Made by a program: the position numbers and the translations under genes. From the NCBI GenBank assembly GCA_910588565.1, contig CAJUPF010000015.1:1-47941 (forward strand): a stretch of 47,941 nucleotides of DNA, written 5' to 3'. Shown one piece after another: positions 35,595 to 44,949 of the stretch; position 1 is the stretch's first letter; each line of letters begins with the position of its first letter. This DNA is from an uncultured Lachnospiraceae bacterium. GTDB taxonomy: Bacteria > Bacillota > Clostridia > Lachnospirales > Lachnospiraceae. Below the pieces are notes generated by a model. That model saw nothing but the letters and a program-made list of their open reading frames with translations, made no database searches and had not been told where the DNA came from.

Positions 35595-36767
35595 TCACTG
35601 TAACAGATAATCCGCTACGGTCTGCACATCCTTATCTCCCCTGCCGGACAGGCAGACAATCATCGCCTGCTCTTTTGTCATGGTTTTTGCCTTTTTCTTG
35701 GCATAGGCAAGGGCATGGGCGCTTTCAATCGCCGGAATAATCCCCTCCAGTCTGCAAAGTTCTAACAGCGCATCCATCGCTTCCGTATCTGTAATGGAAA
35801 CATACTCCGCACGTTTCGTATCTTTCAGATATGCATGTTCCGGCCCAACGCCCGGATAGTCCAGTCCTGCCGAAATGGAGTGGGCCAGTTTGATATTTCC
35901 GTCTTCATCCTGCAGCAAATAGGATTTCATTCCATGTAAAGTTCCCAGACGTCCTTCCTCCATAGCCGCCGCATGTTCTCCAGTTTCAATTCCCTTTCCT
36001 GCCGCTTCCACGCCAATCAGCTCCACACCTTTTTCCTCTATAAAATCCGCAAACATGCCAATGGAATTTGATCCGCCGCCGACGCAGGCCATTACAACAT
36101 CCGGCAGTCTATGCTCCGCCTCAAAGAACTGTTTTTTTGCTTCCCTGCTGATTACGCTCTGGAACTCTTTGACAATTTTGGGGTATGGATACGGCCCTAC
36201 GGCAGAACCAATCACATACATCGTATCTTCTGCCATTTTCGCCCAGGTACGAATCGCTTCATTTGTGGCATCCTTTAATGTATTGCTGCCGGAACGGACG
36301 CTGACTACCTTTGCTCCCAGCATTTCCATACGCATGACATTTAAAGCCTGCCGCTTCATATCCTCTTCTCCCATAAACACCGTACATTCCATATCAAAGA
36401 GCGCCGCCCCGGTCGCCGTTGCCACGCCATGCTGTCCGGCGCCTGTCTCAGCAATAACTTTTTTCTTGCCCATACGCTTTGCCAGTAAAATCTGCCCGAT
36501 TACATTGTTGATTTTATGTGCCCCGGTATGGTTTAAATCTTCCCGTTTCAGATAAATTCTGGCGCCATATTCCGCGCTGAGACGCTTTGCATAATATAAC
36601 GGGGTTTCCCGTCCTACATACTCTTTTAAATAATACTGGCATTCTTTGATAAATGCAGGATCTTTCAAAGCGCTTTCAAACGCCTTATCCAGTTCCTCCA
36701 ATGCATTCATCAGTGATTCCGCTATAAACTGTCCGCCAAATTTTCCATAATATCCTTTCTTATCCAT
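35595..36767 (-). CDS. trpB: Tryptophan synthase beta chain
   Basis: PLP enzyme that condenses indole and serine. The 390-residue protein has the PLP lysine in LNHTGAHKINN, AETGAGQHGVA, and the GGGSNSIG phosphate loop, with SGRGDKD near the end; this is the common TrpB1 type. It overlaps trpF by 8 bases; AAAGGTG is the ribosome site. Confidence 0.98.
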   Translation of the reverse strand: MDKKGYYGKFGGQFIAESLMNALEELDKAFESALKDPAFIKECQYYLKEYVGRETPLYYAKRLSAEYGARIYLKREDLNHTGAHKINNVIGQILLAKRMGKKKVIAETGAGQHGVATATGAALFDMECTVFMGEEDMKRQALNVMRMEMLGAKVVSVRSGSNTLKDATNEAIRTWAKMAEDTMYVIGSAVGPYPYPKIVKEFQSVISREAKKQFFEAEHRLPDVVMACVGGGSNSIGMFADFIEEKGVELIGVEAAGKGIETGEHAAAMEEGRLGTLHGMKSYLLQDEDGNIKLAHSISAGLDYPGVGPEHAYLKDTKRAEYVSITDTEAMDALLELCRLEGIIPAIESAHALAYAKKKAKTMTKEQAMIVCLSGRGDKDVQTVADYLLQ

Positions 36768-37437
36768 GTTGTCTCACCTTTCTGATAAAATTCTCTATTT
36801 TTATCCTGCTTTTTTTGCCGTTTTCCTCCACGCCGCTGCTGACATCCACAATATCCGGCTCAAAACAGCGGATTCCCTGCGCTACATTCTCTTCCGTCAA
36901 CCCCCCTGCCAGAATCAGCTGTATACCTCTGTTCTGCCGTATGGCATCAAGGGATTCCCGGACGCTTTTGCTTAAACCTTCCCAGTCAAACGGCTTTCCG
37001 CCGCCATATCCGGCTCCATCCGCCACATATCCGCTGATATACTCCATTCCAGCCGCTCTTTCTTCCTCAAAAAAATATTCCAGCTTTTTCTCATCCGTAA
37101 TATTCACCGCCCGCCAGATGGGAATCCGCGCATGTTCCCGGACATCCTGCGTCAGCGTTCCATGCACCTGCAGCAGGTCAAATCCAAGCGCTTCTATTTC
37201 CCGTACAAAATCCAGATCCGGGCTTACAGTAACCGCTGCTTTTAAAATTCCCTCGGTAAGCGTCTTTGCAATATCCTTCGCTTCTGATAAACGGATATTT
37301 CTTCTGCTTTTTTCATAAAAGACAAATCCGGCATAATCCGCCCCCGCCTCATTTAAAAAACCCGCCTCCTCCATAGTTGTAATGCCGCAGATTTTTACCT
37401 TAACTCCGCAAAATGGCATAGCTTTCTTCTCATTCAT
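36760..37437 (-). CDS. trpF: Phosphoribosylanthranilate isomerase
   Basis: Third step of tryptophan synthesis. The 225-residue TIM barrel has the catalytic Cys in VKICGITT and Asp in VDVSSGVE, and LAGGLTEENV. I used the ATG at 37437, which overlaps the trpC stop as ATGA; a GTG three codons earlier is in frame. TrpF and TrpC are separate proteins here. Confidence 0.95.
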   Translation of the reverse strand: MNEKKAMPFCGVKVKICGITTMEEAGFLNEAGADYAGFVFYEKSRRNIRLSEAKDIAKTLTEGILKAAVTVSPDLDFVREIEALGFDLLQVHGTLTQDVREHARIPIWRAVNITDEKKLEYFFEEERAAGMEYISGYVADGAGYGGGKPFDWEGLSKSVRESLDAIRQNRGIQLILAGGLTEENVAQGIRCFEPDIVDVSSGVEENGKKSRIKIENFIRKVRQHG

Positions 37438-38216
37438 TGCTTCCACCGCCTTGCCAGCTCTCTTGGATTCTCCGCTTCCATAAACGCCCTCCCGATTAAA
37501 AACGCATCTACATTACAATCTTTTAGAAATTCCACATCCTCATCACTTACAATTCCGCTTTCCGCTACAAAAATCCTGTCCTTTGGAACCAACACAGACA
37601 GCCGCTTTGTCGTTTCCAGGCGGATCGTAAAATCCTTCAGATCCCGGTTATTAACTCCAATTATCTGCGCATCTATCTTTACTGCCCGTTCCAGTTCCGA
37701 TTCATCGTGCACTTCAACCAATGCATCCATCTGCAGCTCTTTTGTAAGCTGGTAAAAATCTTTCAGCTGTGCGTCATCCAGGATTGCGGCAATCAGCAGT
37801 ACCGCATCTGCCTCGATTGCCTTTGCCTCATAAAATTGGTAAGGATCAACCATAAAATCCTTCCGCAGAATCGGAAGCGTTGTCAGCTTCCGGATTTTTT
37901 TCAGGTATGTGATATTTCCCAAAAAATAATCCTCCTCCGTCAGGCAGGAAACTGCATCCACAGAAGCGTTATACTCCTCCATGCGGGTAGTCAAATCGAT
38001 TTTGCTCTCAATTTTTCCCAGACTTGGAGAGGCCTGTTTAAACTCTCCTATTATTGAAATGCCATTTTTGGCAAGCGCCTGATACAACAACCCTTCCGAC
38101 ATCCCCTGCTGCGTTTTGCATCTCTTTTCCGCCTGCCGTCTGATTTCTTCTAACGGGACTTTTCGTTTATGCTCTCTAAGGCGGATTTTTTTATCTGCGA
38201 CAATTTTATCCAACAT
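37434..38216 (-). CDS. trpC: Indole-3-glycerol phosphate synthase
   Basis: Fourth step of the pathway. The 260-residue barrel starts MLDKIVADKKIRL and has IGEFKQASPSLG (catalytic Lys), LPILRKDFMVDPYQ (catalytic Lys), IGVNNRDL and VAESGIV. Two adjacent ATG codons (38216 and 38219) follow GGAGG; the inner fits the family better. It overlaps trpG by 11 bases. Confidence 0.96.
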   Translation of the reverse strand: MLDKIVADKKIRLREHKRKVPLEEIRRQAEKRCKTQQGMSEGLLYQALAKNGISIIGEFKQASPSLGKIESKIDLTTRMEEYNASVDAVSCLTEEDYFLGNITYLKKIRKLTTLPILRKDFMVDPYQFYEAKAIEADAVLLIAAILDDAQLKDFYQLTKELQMDALVEVHDESELERAVKIDAQIIGVNNRDLKDFTIRLETTKRLSVLVPKDRIFVAESGIVSDEDVEFLKDCNVDAFLIGRAFMEAENPRELARRWKQ

Positions 38217-38805
38217 CATACGTTCCTCCATCTTCTGCCAAGTTTCCATTGATAAAATTCTCAATCATCCGTTTTCCATGCTGCGTATAAATAGATTCCG
38301 GATGAAACTGCAGGCCATACACGGGATACGCTTTATGTTCCACCGCCATAATCTCCCCGTCTTCCGTTACTGCTGTTACTTTCAGGCACTCCGGCAATCC
38401 CTCTCTCTGCACCGCAAGCGAATGGTATCTGGCCACTTTAACCGGAGAATCAATACCGGCAAACAGCCCGCTCCCATCATGGAACATCTTTGACTGTTTT
38501 CCATGAAACAGCTCCTTTGCATAAGAAACCACCCCGCCAAACGCCTCCCCAATACACTGATGCCCCAGACAAATGCCAAGTATCGGAATGTTCTGATAAA
38601 ACTGCCTGACCACTTCCAGACAGATACCAGCTTCTTTCGGACTTTTCGGCCCTGGTGATAAAATAATCCGTTCCGGCTGCATGGTTTCAATTTCCTCTAT
38701 TGTAATCGTATCATTCCGGACAACTTTGATCTCATCATGAAATACCCCGATATACTGATACAGGTTATATGTAAACGAATCATAATTATCAATTAACAGA
38801 ATCAT
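38206..38805 (-). CDS. trpG: Anthranilate synthase glutamine amidotransferase subunit
   Basis: Supplies ammonia to TrpE. The 199-residue class-I amidotransferase has the nucleophile Cys in GICLGHQCIGEAFGG, HSLAV, and the His-Glu of FHPESIYT. GGAGG precedes the ATG, which overlaps the trpE stop as ATGA. It could also serve p-aminobenzoate synthesis (PabA), as in some Firmicutes. Confidence 0.96.
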   Translation of the reverse strand: MILLIDNYDSFTYNLYQYIGVFHDEIKVVRNDTITIEEIETMQPERIILSPGPKSPKEAGICLEVVRQFYQNIPILGICLGHQCIGEAFGGVVSYAKELFHGKQSKMFHDGSGLFAGIDSPVKVARYHSLAVQREGLPECLKVTAVTEDGEIMAVEHKAYPVYGLQFHPESIYTQHGKRMIENFINGNLAEDGGTYDVG

Positions 38806-40211
38806 ATATGTTCCTCCTTTACCAGTGTTTTCGCCAGAGCCATTACCTTATTGCAGCACTCCTCATATTCTGATTTCGGTACGGAATCCGCAACAATCCC
38901 GGCTCCGGCCTGCAAATAAACCCGGGTTCCCTTTTTGATCATGGTACGGATGGTAATGCAAAAATCCATATCGCCACTAAAATCAATATAGCCTGTGGCT
39001 CCTCCGTAAAGCCCTCTTGGCACCGTCTCAAGCTCATCAATAATTTCCATGGCACGGATTTTTGGTGCCCCGCTTAAAGTTCCCGCCGGCAGAAAAGAAG
39101 ATACCAGATCCATCGGATGTAACGCTCCGTTTTTTCTGCCTTCCACAGTAGAAACAATATGCATCACATGGGAAAATTTACGAACTTCCATAAACTCTGT
39201 CAGCTTCACCGTGCCAAACTTTGCAATTCGTCCCATATCATTTCTTGCCAGATCCACTAACATCACATGTTCCGCCCGCTCTTTCTCATCTGCTAAAAGC
39301 TCCGCTTTCAGTATTTCATCCTCTTCGCTGTCTTTGCCCCTCCTGCGGGTTCCGGCAATGGGGCAGGTAAACACCCGGTCATCCTGTTTTTTTACAATCA
39401 TCTCCGGCGAACTTCCGATTACCTCAAAGTCACCATAATTAAAATAATACAGGTACGGAGACGGATTTAATTCCCGAAGCACCTGATACAGTTCAAATCC
39501 GTCCTGTCCGGTTTCAATTGTCCATCTCTGGGATAAAACTGTCTGGAACACATGGCCTTCCCGGATATATTCTTTTATTTTTAAAACCTTTTCGCTGTAT
39601 TCCTCTAAGGTATCCGATTTCTTTACAATCCTGCCGTCCTGCCGGAATGCATTTGGCGTCTCCTCCTGTTTTGCCCTTGCTTTTTTAATCAGTTCCCCGG
39701 CTTTCAAAAGCGCCCGCTGTTTTCCGGCTTCATTGTCTTCCTCTAACACAACTCCGGTCAATGTTTCCGCGATATGATCCACCACAATAAATTCTTTCAT
39801 CAACATCATCTGTATCGTTTCAATTCCGATTTCATCCGGATTCTCATTCGGCAGATGTTCCGAATATCTTACAAAATCATATCCAAGGTTTCCCACCAAA
39901 CCGCCGGAAAACCCGGTATCGCCATCATCTCTGTGAATTTCAAATTCACTGTAATACTCTTTGAGCAGCTGCATAGGATTGCCTTCTCTTTTTATCACGG
40001 TACCGTCCCTGCGGAAAATTTTAAGGGACTGGCCTTCCGAGGTAATCAGCTCCTCCGGATGTACGCCAAAAAAAGTAAATCGGTCATAGTTTTTATCATA
40101 ACTTTCCAGAAGAAACCCCGGTTCCCTTCCCACCAGATTTTTAAACATCCCAGTTGCTGTTTCGTTTACGATACTGACAGTTTTCTTATAAACCCGATAG
40201 ATTCGTTTCAT
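38802..40211 (-). CDS. trpE: Anthranilate synthase component I
   Basis: Makes anthranilate from chorismate. The 469-residue protein has the LLES tryptophan-binding segment (GFLLESYDK) for feedback inhibition, NPSPYLYYFNYG, CPIAGTRRRG and ETVPRGLYGGATGYIDFSG of the chorismate-binding domain. AAGGAGG precedes the ATG. First gene of the operon, about 50 bases after the T-box terminator. Confidence 0.97.
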   Translation of the reverse strand: MKRIYRVYKKTVSIVNETATGMFKNLVGREPGFLLESYDKNYDRFTFFGVHPEELITSEGQSLKIFRRDGTVIKREGNPMQLLKEYYSEFEIHRDDGDTGFSGGLVGNLGYDFVRYSEHLPNENPDEIGIETIQMMLMKEFIVVDHIAETLTGVVLEEDNEAGKQRALLKAGELIKKARAKQEETPNAFRQDGRIVKKSDTLEEYSEKVLKIKEYIREGHVFQTVLSQRWTIETGQDGFELYQVLRELNPSPYLYYFNYGDFEVIGSSPEMIVKKQDDRVFTCPIAGTRRRGKDSEEDEILKAELLADEKERAEHVMLVDLARNDMGRIAKFGTVKLTEFMEVRKFSHVMHIVSTVEGRKNGALHPMDLVSSFLPAGTLSGAPKIRAMEIIDELETVPRGLYGGATGYIDFSGDMDFCITIRTMIKKGTRVYLQAGAGIVADSVPKSEYEECCNKVMALAKTLVKEEHI

Positions 40212-40261
40212 ACAGATCCTCCTTCAACATTTTCTTACTTTTAAATGATTCCAAATAAAGC

Positions 40262-40304
40262 AAAAAATCCCGGACATTCTGATTTGTCTTTCAGAATGTC
40301 CGGG
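40262..40304 (-). terminator. T-box-controlled terminator
   Basis: Perfect 14-bp stem (40269-40282 with 40291-40304), followed on the minus strand by a T-rich run (40262-40268). It competes with the antiterminator formed with the T-box core. Confidence 0.92.
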
Positions 40305-40606
40305 ACGATATTCTCGTGGTGCCACCCAGTATTCACCATAGATAAATAGCAAAAAAAACAGACATATCCCATTGATTGGAAAATGCCCGCCACCTATCAT
40401 ATAGTCTCTTCTTGATACGGAATTACTTCGATATCTCACCCCTGTAACGTGAGGAACACGGCATCCGCTACTAAACTTCACTTCGCATCTCACAAACCCA
40501 TTCCCATAAAACGTTCCTGTCATCTCACACCAGCCGATGACTCTCTGGAAGAAACCTTTCTATGGTACTCCTTTTGATCCTAGATTTCTTTATTCACCTG
40601 TCAACT
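40262..40606 (-). promoter_or_regulatory. Tryptophan T-box leader of the trp operon
   Basis: Regulatory leader RNA that reads tRNA-Trp charging. On the minus strand it shows Stem I features (AGAGAGTCATCGGCTGG), a specifier GAA-UGG (UGG at 40498-40500) coding for Trp, the T-box core TGGGTGGCACCACG (40315-40328) and the terminator below. Low charged tRNA-Trp should favour the antiterminator and transcription of trpE. An open frame through it is not a gene. Confidence 0.93.
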
Positions 40607-40612
40607 GGAAAA

Positions 40613-40641
40613 ATTTTAGCACAGTAAAGTGGTATTGTCAA
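40613..40641 (-). promoter_or_regulatory. Sigma-A promoter of the trp operon
   Basis: Minus strand consensus TTGACA (40636-40641), 17 bases, TAAAAT (40613-40618). A second TTGACA with TAGGAT 16 bases later lies just downstream and may be inactive. Confidence 0.85.
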
Positions 40642-40673
40642 CCCTGGATTTTTAATTTTCGGGAAACCAAAAA

Positions 40674-40699
40674 CCGGGAATCTGTATCCAGATTCCCGG
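40674..40699 (-). terminator. Terminator of the Bce-like ABC operon
   Basis: Perfect 11-bp stem CCGGGAATCTG/CAGATTCCCGG with a 4-base loop, followed by TTTTTGG on the minus strand, 18 bases after the permease stop. Confidence 0.88.
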
Positions 40700-40716
40700 A
40701 ATAAGCAGCACGATCG

Positions 40717-42609
40717 TTACTCTATCCCAACATTCCGTACATAAAGCCTGACCGACGCCAGATAACAGCACAGGAAAAATGCCAGAATCACTGCCACGCT
40801 GATCAGATGAATCTCAAGCAGGCTCCGATACATCATATTTTCCAGCGCATGCACTGAGAAATACGAAGACACCGCCATAACAACAAACGGCATACCATAA
40901 GCCGCCCCCAGCTCACAGGAAACGGATCGTTTCAGTGTTTTTCCCGAAATACCAAGCTTCTTTAACACCAGATACCGCTCCTTTTCTTCAAACGCATCAT
41001 TATAAAGCTTCATAAACAAAATGCTTCCACTGGCCAGGACAAACACCATAAACATAAAAATACAGATTGTATACAACACCTTAATCCAGGCAATATCACT
41101 GCTCTGTGGATCCATTGTAATTCTCCCCTGCACATTATCGCCCAACGTATCCAGTTCATCCGTTGATGCAGCAAAATTATAAATATCTTCAATTCTGTAA
41201 TTATACGTATACGTTACTTCCCCAAGAGACAGCATCTTTTCATATTCCGCGTCATTTACCAGATAAAATGTGACCTGTTCCTGTAAATATCCCAGATATG
41301 GCACACTTGTATCCGCAATCTGCTGATATGTCTTTCCGTTAATCGTTACTGTTTCATGGGAACGATCCGTGAGCAGCGAGAGAAGATGCAGCTGCGACAC
41401 CTGAATAATTTCATCATCCCCAGGCTCTTCCAGCTCAAAGTCCAGTCCGGTACTAGCTGCCAGCCGCTTTACATCCGAATAGGAAAGAACTGCATAATGG
41501 GAATACTGAAATCTGGACGAAACCAAATCGGATTCTAACAGCAGTATTGGCGCTTCGGCGCTATACGCAATCTGATTGTCTTTTTCAATCAGCGTAGAAA
41601 TCTCCTGAGCCAGCTCCGGCTGATTGCTTAACAATTGATACGTATAAGTATTCCTGAAATGCACCATCGATTCATAACGGCTTTTCATTGCAAATCCCGT
41701 CGCCAGAGCTGTTACGGAACAAAGCATCAGAACACAGGTCATCGCGTAGGTCCGGTAATTTTTTTTCATACGGAAAATCATCTGGTTAATCCAGAGATTC
41801 CGCTCCTTCTGATATAAAAAATGCTTCCGTTTTGCCAGATTTTGAAACAGGACGGGAAGAAATCCGCCGAATAAAAGATAAACTCCCACCACAACAAGCA
41901 CTACAGCCGCAAAGACATTTCCCATAACCTCCTGGCCGCCCTCTTTAATGGCAAGATAATATCCGGCAATCAGTATCCCCACCCCCAGAACGGTTTTTAC
42001 CAGCAAGAAAAAGGCATTTTGCCTGACATACTCATTTTTCCTCGCCGCAGATACCATTTCCAGCACACTGCTTCTCACAATATTCAAATATCCCTTTACT
42101 GCAAAAATCACATACATTATCAGATAAACAGCCGCGGTAATCAGAACCGGCTCCCATGCAAACTGAAATGAAATATCCACTGTAATATCGGATATTGCCA
42201 GCAGAATCATCTGAAACAGCTGTGTTACCAGCACGCCAAGAACGATACCGGTAACCAGAGCCAGCACGCCAATCATTACAATTTCTATCACATAAAGCCT
42301 GGCAATTTTCTGATTGGTCAGACCCATAAAAATATAAATCCCGATTTCTTTTTTCCGCTTTGTCAGAAATACATTTGAGGCATACCAGAGAAAGAAAAAC
42401 ATAAAACAGCCCAGGACCAAAGAAATCACCTGAATCAGAGTATTGATATACTCTTTGTTCTTTCCTCCAAGCCCGTCAAAAATATCAGAGCAGACAATAT
42501 TCTGAAAATTCAGAAACACCAGCACCGTAAATGCCAGAGAAACTATAATTGCAACATAATTTTTAAAACTGCTTTTCACATTAGAAAGCGCCAGCTGCAT
42601 CATACTCAA
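40717..42609 (-). CDS. BceB-like ABC transporter permease (peptide-antibiotic detoxification)
   Basis: FtsX-type permease of 630 residues with about ten membrane helices and a large external domain of about 200 residues between helices 7 and 8 (about 305-505), the layout of BceB-type transporters. These free lipid II-cycle targets from bacitracin or lantibiotics and signal flux to their kinase. The start overlaps the ATPase stop by 4 bases. The drug specificity cannot be read from sequence. Confidence 0.88.
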   Translation of the reverse strand: MSMMQLALSNVKSSFKNYVAIIVSLAFTVLVFLNFQNIVCSDIFDGLGGKNKEYINTLIQVISLVLGCFMFFFLWYASNVFLTKRKKEIGIYIFMGLTNQKIARLYVIEIVMIGVLALVTGIVLGVLVTQLFQMILLAISDITVDISFQFAWEPVLITAAVYLIMYVIFAVKGYLNIVRSSVLEMVSAARKNEYVRQNAFFLLVKTVLGVGILIAGYYLAIKEGGQEVMGNVFAAVVLVVVGVYLLFGGFLPVLFQNLAKRKHFLYQKERNLWINQMIFRMKKNYRTYAMTCVLMLCSVTALATGFAMKSRYESMVHFRNTYTYQLLSNQPELAQEISTLIEKDNQIAYSAEAPILLLESDLVSSRFQYSHYAVLSYSDVKRLAASTGLDFELEEPGDDEIIQVSQLHLLSLLTDRSHETVTINGKTYQQIADTSVPYLGYLQEQVTFYLVNDAEYEKMLSLGEVTYTYNYRIEDIYNFAASTDELDTLGDNVQGRITMDPQSSDIAWIKVLYTICIFMFMVFVLASGSILFMKLYNDAFEEKERYLVLKKLGISGKTLKRSVSCELGAAYGMPFVVMAVSSYFSVHALENMMYRSLLEIHLISVAVILAFFLCCYLASVRLYVRNVGIE

Positions 42610-43367
42610 GAAAAATCACCTCCCATGGAGGCCTGCATATCTATGATTTTATCGTAAAATTCCCGTCGGTTTTCTCCCCTGCTTAACTTGCAGGAAATCA
42701 ATCCGTCATTTAAAATATAGACATCTTTCGCATAGGAAGCGCTGAATGCATCATGCGTTACCATCAGAATTGTAGCCTTGCTGCTGTCATTTACCATTTT
42801 CAGGCATTCCAGCAAATCCTTGCTGGATCTTGAATCCAGCGCCCCGGTCGGCTCATCTGCAAAAATAATTTCCGGATTTGTAATCAAAGCCCTGCAGGCA
42901 GCGCCTCTTTGCTTCTGCCCTCCGGAAAGCTGCCAGGGATATTTTTCCAAATGCTCTATCAGTCCAAATATCCGGGCCAGCTCTTTTGTCCGCTCTAAAC
43001 ATTCCCTGCCCAAAACTCCGTTTAAAGACAGGGGCAAGGCAATATTATCCTGCAGTGTCATAGTATCCAGCAGGTTATAGTCCTGAAAAATAAAACCGAT
43101 TTTATCTCTTCTAAGCCTGGATAATTCCTGGTTGGACAGCTTTGTAATATCTTTTCCATCTAACAGAATCGTACCTTGGGTTGGTTTGTCAATCGTAGAC
43201 AAAAGATTCAGCAATGTTGTTTTTCCGGAACCGCTTGGACCCATAATTGCTATAAAATCATTTTCTAAAATTTCCAAATCAATCCCTTTGAGTACAGTTG
43301 TCAGGAAACCGTTTGATCCATAATTTTTTGTCAAATGCATAATCTCGACTACTTTTTTCTCATTCAT
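42606..43367 (-). CDS. BceA-like ABC transporter ATPase
   Basis: Nucleotide-binding subunit of 253 residues: Walker A GPSGSGKTTLL, Q-loop IFQDYNLL, signature LSGGQKQR, Walker B IIFADEPTGALD and switch His in VTHD. The start at 43367 has GGAGG 8 bases upstream. It heads the two-gene transport unit with a TATAAT box and a BceR-like site upstream. Confidence 0.93.
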   Translation of the reverse strand: MNEKKVVEIMHLTKNYGSNGFLTTVLKGIDLEILENDFIAIMGPSGSGKTTLLNLLSTIDKPTQGTILLDGKDITKLSNQELSRLRRDKIGFIFQDYNLLDTMTLQDNIALPLSLNGVLGRECLERTKELARIFGLIEHLEKYPWQLSGGQKQRGAACRALITNPEIIFADEPTGALDSRSSKDLLECLKMVNDSSKATILMVTHDAFSASYAKDVYILNDGLISCKLSRGENRREFYDKIIDMQASMGGDFS

Positions 43368-43391
43368 AATGAATACCTCCTTACGCATTTT

Positions 43392-43397
43392 ATTATA
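43392..43397 (-). promoter_or_regulatory. -10 box of the bceAB-like promoter
   Basis: TATAAT on the minus strand, 24 bases before the ATPase start. No good -35 box stands 17 bases upstream, as expected for an activator-dependent promoter. Confidence 0.55.
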
Positions 43398-43450
43398 GAA
43401 AAAACGGCCAGGGAAATCCTTACATCTGCATTACAAAACGATTCTAAATA

Positions 43451-43464
43451 TTACAGGTTTGTAA
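43451..43464. promoter_or_regulatory. BceR-type operator
   Basis: TTACAGGTTTGTAA is an inverted repeat matching the BceR consensus TNACA-N4-TGTAA. It is centred about 60 bases upstream of the bceA-like -10 box. A partial second site (TTACA...ATTACA) is at 43420-43435. Only two bases separate it from the GHKL kinase stop. Confidence 0.65.
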
Positions 43465-43466
43465 GG

Positions 43467-44762
43467 TTAGGCAGATTGCGGAACCGGAATCACAATTTTC
43501 AGCAGAAACTTTCCATTCTCTGCCTTGATACTGCACTGGCCCCCGTATCGTTCGACTGCCTGTTCCATATTTGGAAGCCCAAATCCATGCCAAAAGGCGT
43601 CTTTTTTACTGGTTCTTCCAGATACAGCCGCAGCCGGGGCAGCATTATTTTCCACAAGAATCACCAGCATATCCCGGATACGGTTTGCCCGGATGCTGAC
43701 CAGTCTCTCTGCTTTTGGCAGCTTTTCACTGGCTTCCATCGCATTATCCAAAGCATTGCCAAAAATCGTGCTGATATCCAGCGACTCTATAAAATTTCCC
43801 TCGTCAAAAGCAATTTCTGTCACAAAATCAATCTGTTTTTCCTGTGCTATTCTGGCTTTATCCCGGATAATAATATCCAGAAATTCATTTCCCGTATGAT
43901 AATAATTTTCATACTCCTGCATCTGATCCTGCAGCTTCTTTACCGACGCACATACCTCTCCACTGTTCTTGGCCTGAGCCTGCAATACAAGAAGGTGATT
44001 TTTCATATCATGATAAATACTGCGCACCCGTTCCTCTTCTTTCATTCGCTCCTGATAATATGCCTGCCTTTGTTCTAACTCTTCAGCATAATATGCAGTT
44101 TGTATGGAATTACAGATGTAAGAGGCAAGATAAATACAGCCAAAACTGGAAAAAATGGACGCTGCGCATATGGGAAACACTATGACAGGGTTTCCCGGCA
44201 TAAAATAGATAATGGTAAAAACAGCGACAAATGGAGCCATCATTAAAATATCTACTACCAGCCACATCCGTATGGTCAGGTTCGACGTAATCTGCTGCAG
44301 ATATGTCCGCAAAAACTTCCAGGCAGCAAGCCAGAATAAAAGCCGCAGCAGCAGAAAAACCATATAAATACCTGTGCTTAATAAATACCGCTCCCCAGTC
44401 CACCCTTCGGATTGAGCCGACGCATTTGTAATCCAGAAAAACAAGCGCGATCCCGTATCCATCATCAGATAATTCATGGCAATCAGCGCCGGATAAAATA
44501 TCAGGACAGCCGTCAGCTTTTCAATCCACTTTCCATGATAAAATACCACGATATAGGCAATAAACCCCAGAAGCGCCCCTAAAAGATTGGCAAGATCATT
44601 TGAGTAAATAATAACAGCTGCCAACGGATCCGAAAGAGCAAATGCCAGTATACGCATCGGCCAGTTTTTCCGCAGCGGCAAAAATGTACATAAAATCAGA
44701 AAAAATACAACAACATATCCCCATTCTAACAGAAGGGAAAGTATCTCCAGACATCGGATCAT
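43467..44762 (-). CDS. AgrC-like GHKL sensor histidine kinase
   Basis: Membrane sensor kinase of 431 residues: six to seven N-terminal helices (1-215), a coiled region, the phospho-acceptor His in IYHDMKNHLLVLQ, and a GHKL ATPase domain with N box FGNALDNAMEAS and GFGLPNMEQAVERYGG. The family normally senses peptides and pairs with a LytTR regulator, but none lies beside it. It stands between the BceS-like kinase and the ABC genes. TGAGGAG precedes the ATG. Whether it phosphorylates the OmpR-type regulator is unknown. Confidence 0.9.
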   Translation of the reverse strand: MIRCLEILSLLLEWGYVVVFFLILCTFLPLRKNWPMRILAFALSDPLAAVIIYSNDLANLLGALLGFIAYIVVFYHGKWIEKLTAVLIFYPALIAMNYLMMDTGSRLFFWITNASAQSEGWTGERYLLSTGIYMVFLLLRLLFWLAAWKFLRTYLQQITSNLTIRMWLVVDILMMAPFVAVFTIIYFMPGNPVIVFPICAASIFSSFGCIYLASYICNSIQTAYYAEELEQRQAYYQERMKEEERVRSIYHDMKNHLLVLQAQAKNSGEVCASVKKLQDQMQEYENYYHTGNEFLDIIIRDKARIAQEKQIDFVTEIAFDEGNFIESLDISTIFGNALDNAMEASEKLPKAERLVSIRANRIRDMLVILVENNAAPAAAVSGRTSKKDAFWHGFGLPNMEQAVERYGGQCSIKAENGKFLLKIVIPVPQSA

Positions 44763-44949
44763 AATTTAGCTCCTCACCCTTGTATTAAACATTAAGAGCA
44801 CTCATTGCAACGTTCCTTTTCTTTGCCTCAAAATAAGCGCAGCCTTTACAATTTTACTCTGTATCCTTTTAGCAATTAGGAACTCATTCTCATGAAGCAA
44901 CAGTCCAACAAACCCCATGTCTATCCATAGCAGCATTGCCACAATAAAT

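Noticed and set aside
40224..40523. Open frame of 99 codons upstream of trpE
   Set aside because: It lies entirely over the T-box core, terminator and Stem I; it lacks a proper start context and is a by-product of the RNA element.
43335..44078. Plus-strand frame of 247 codons over the GHKL kinase and the bceA leader
   Set aside because: It is antisense to the kinase and crosses the operator and promoter; composition is not protein-like.
44763..44949. Possible tiny peptide (MSALNV) or signal peptide gene upstream of the GHKL kinase
   Set aside because: Six codons after an AAGGAAC site is too little to support an AgrD-like precursor, and no AgrB-like processing enzyme is nearby.
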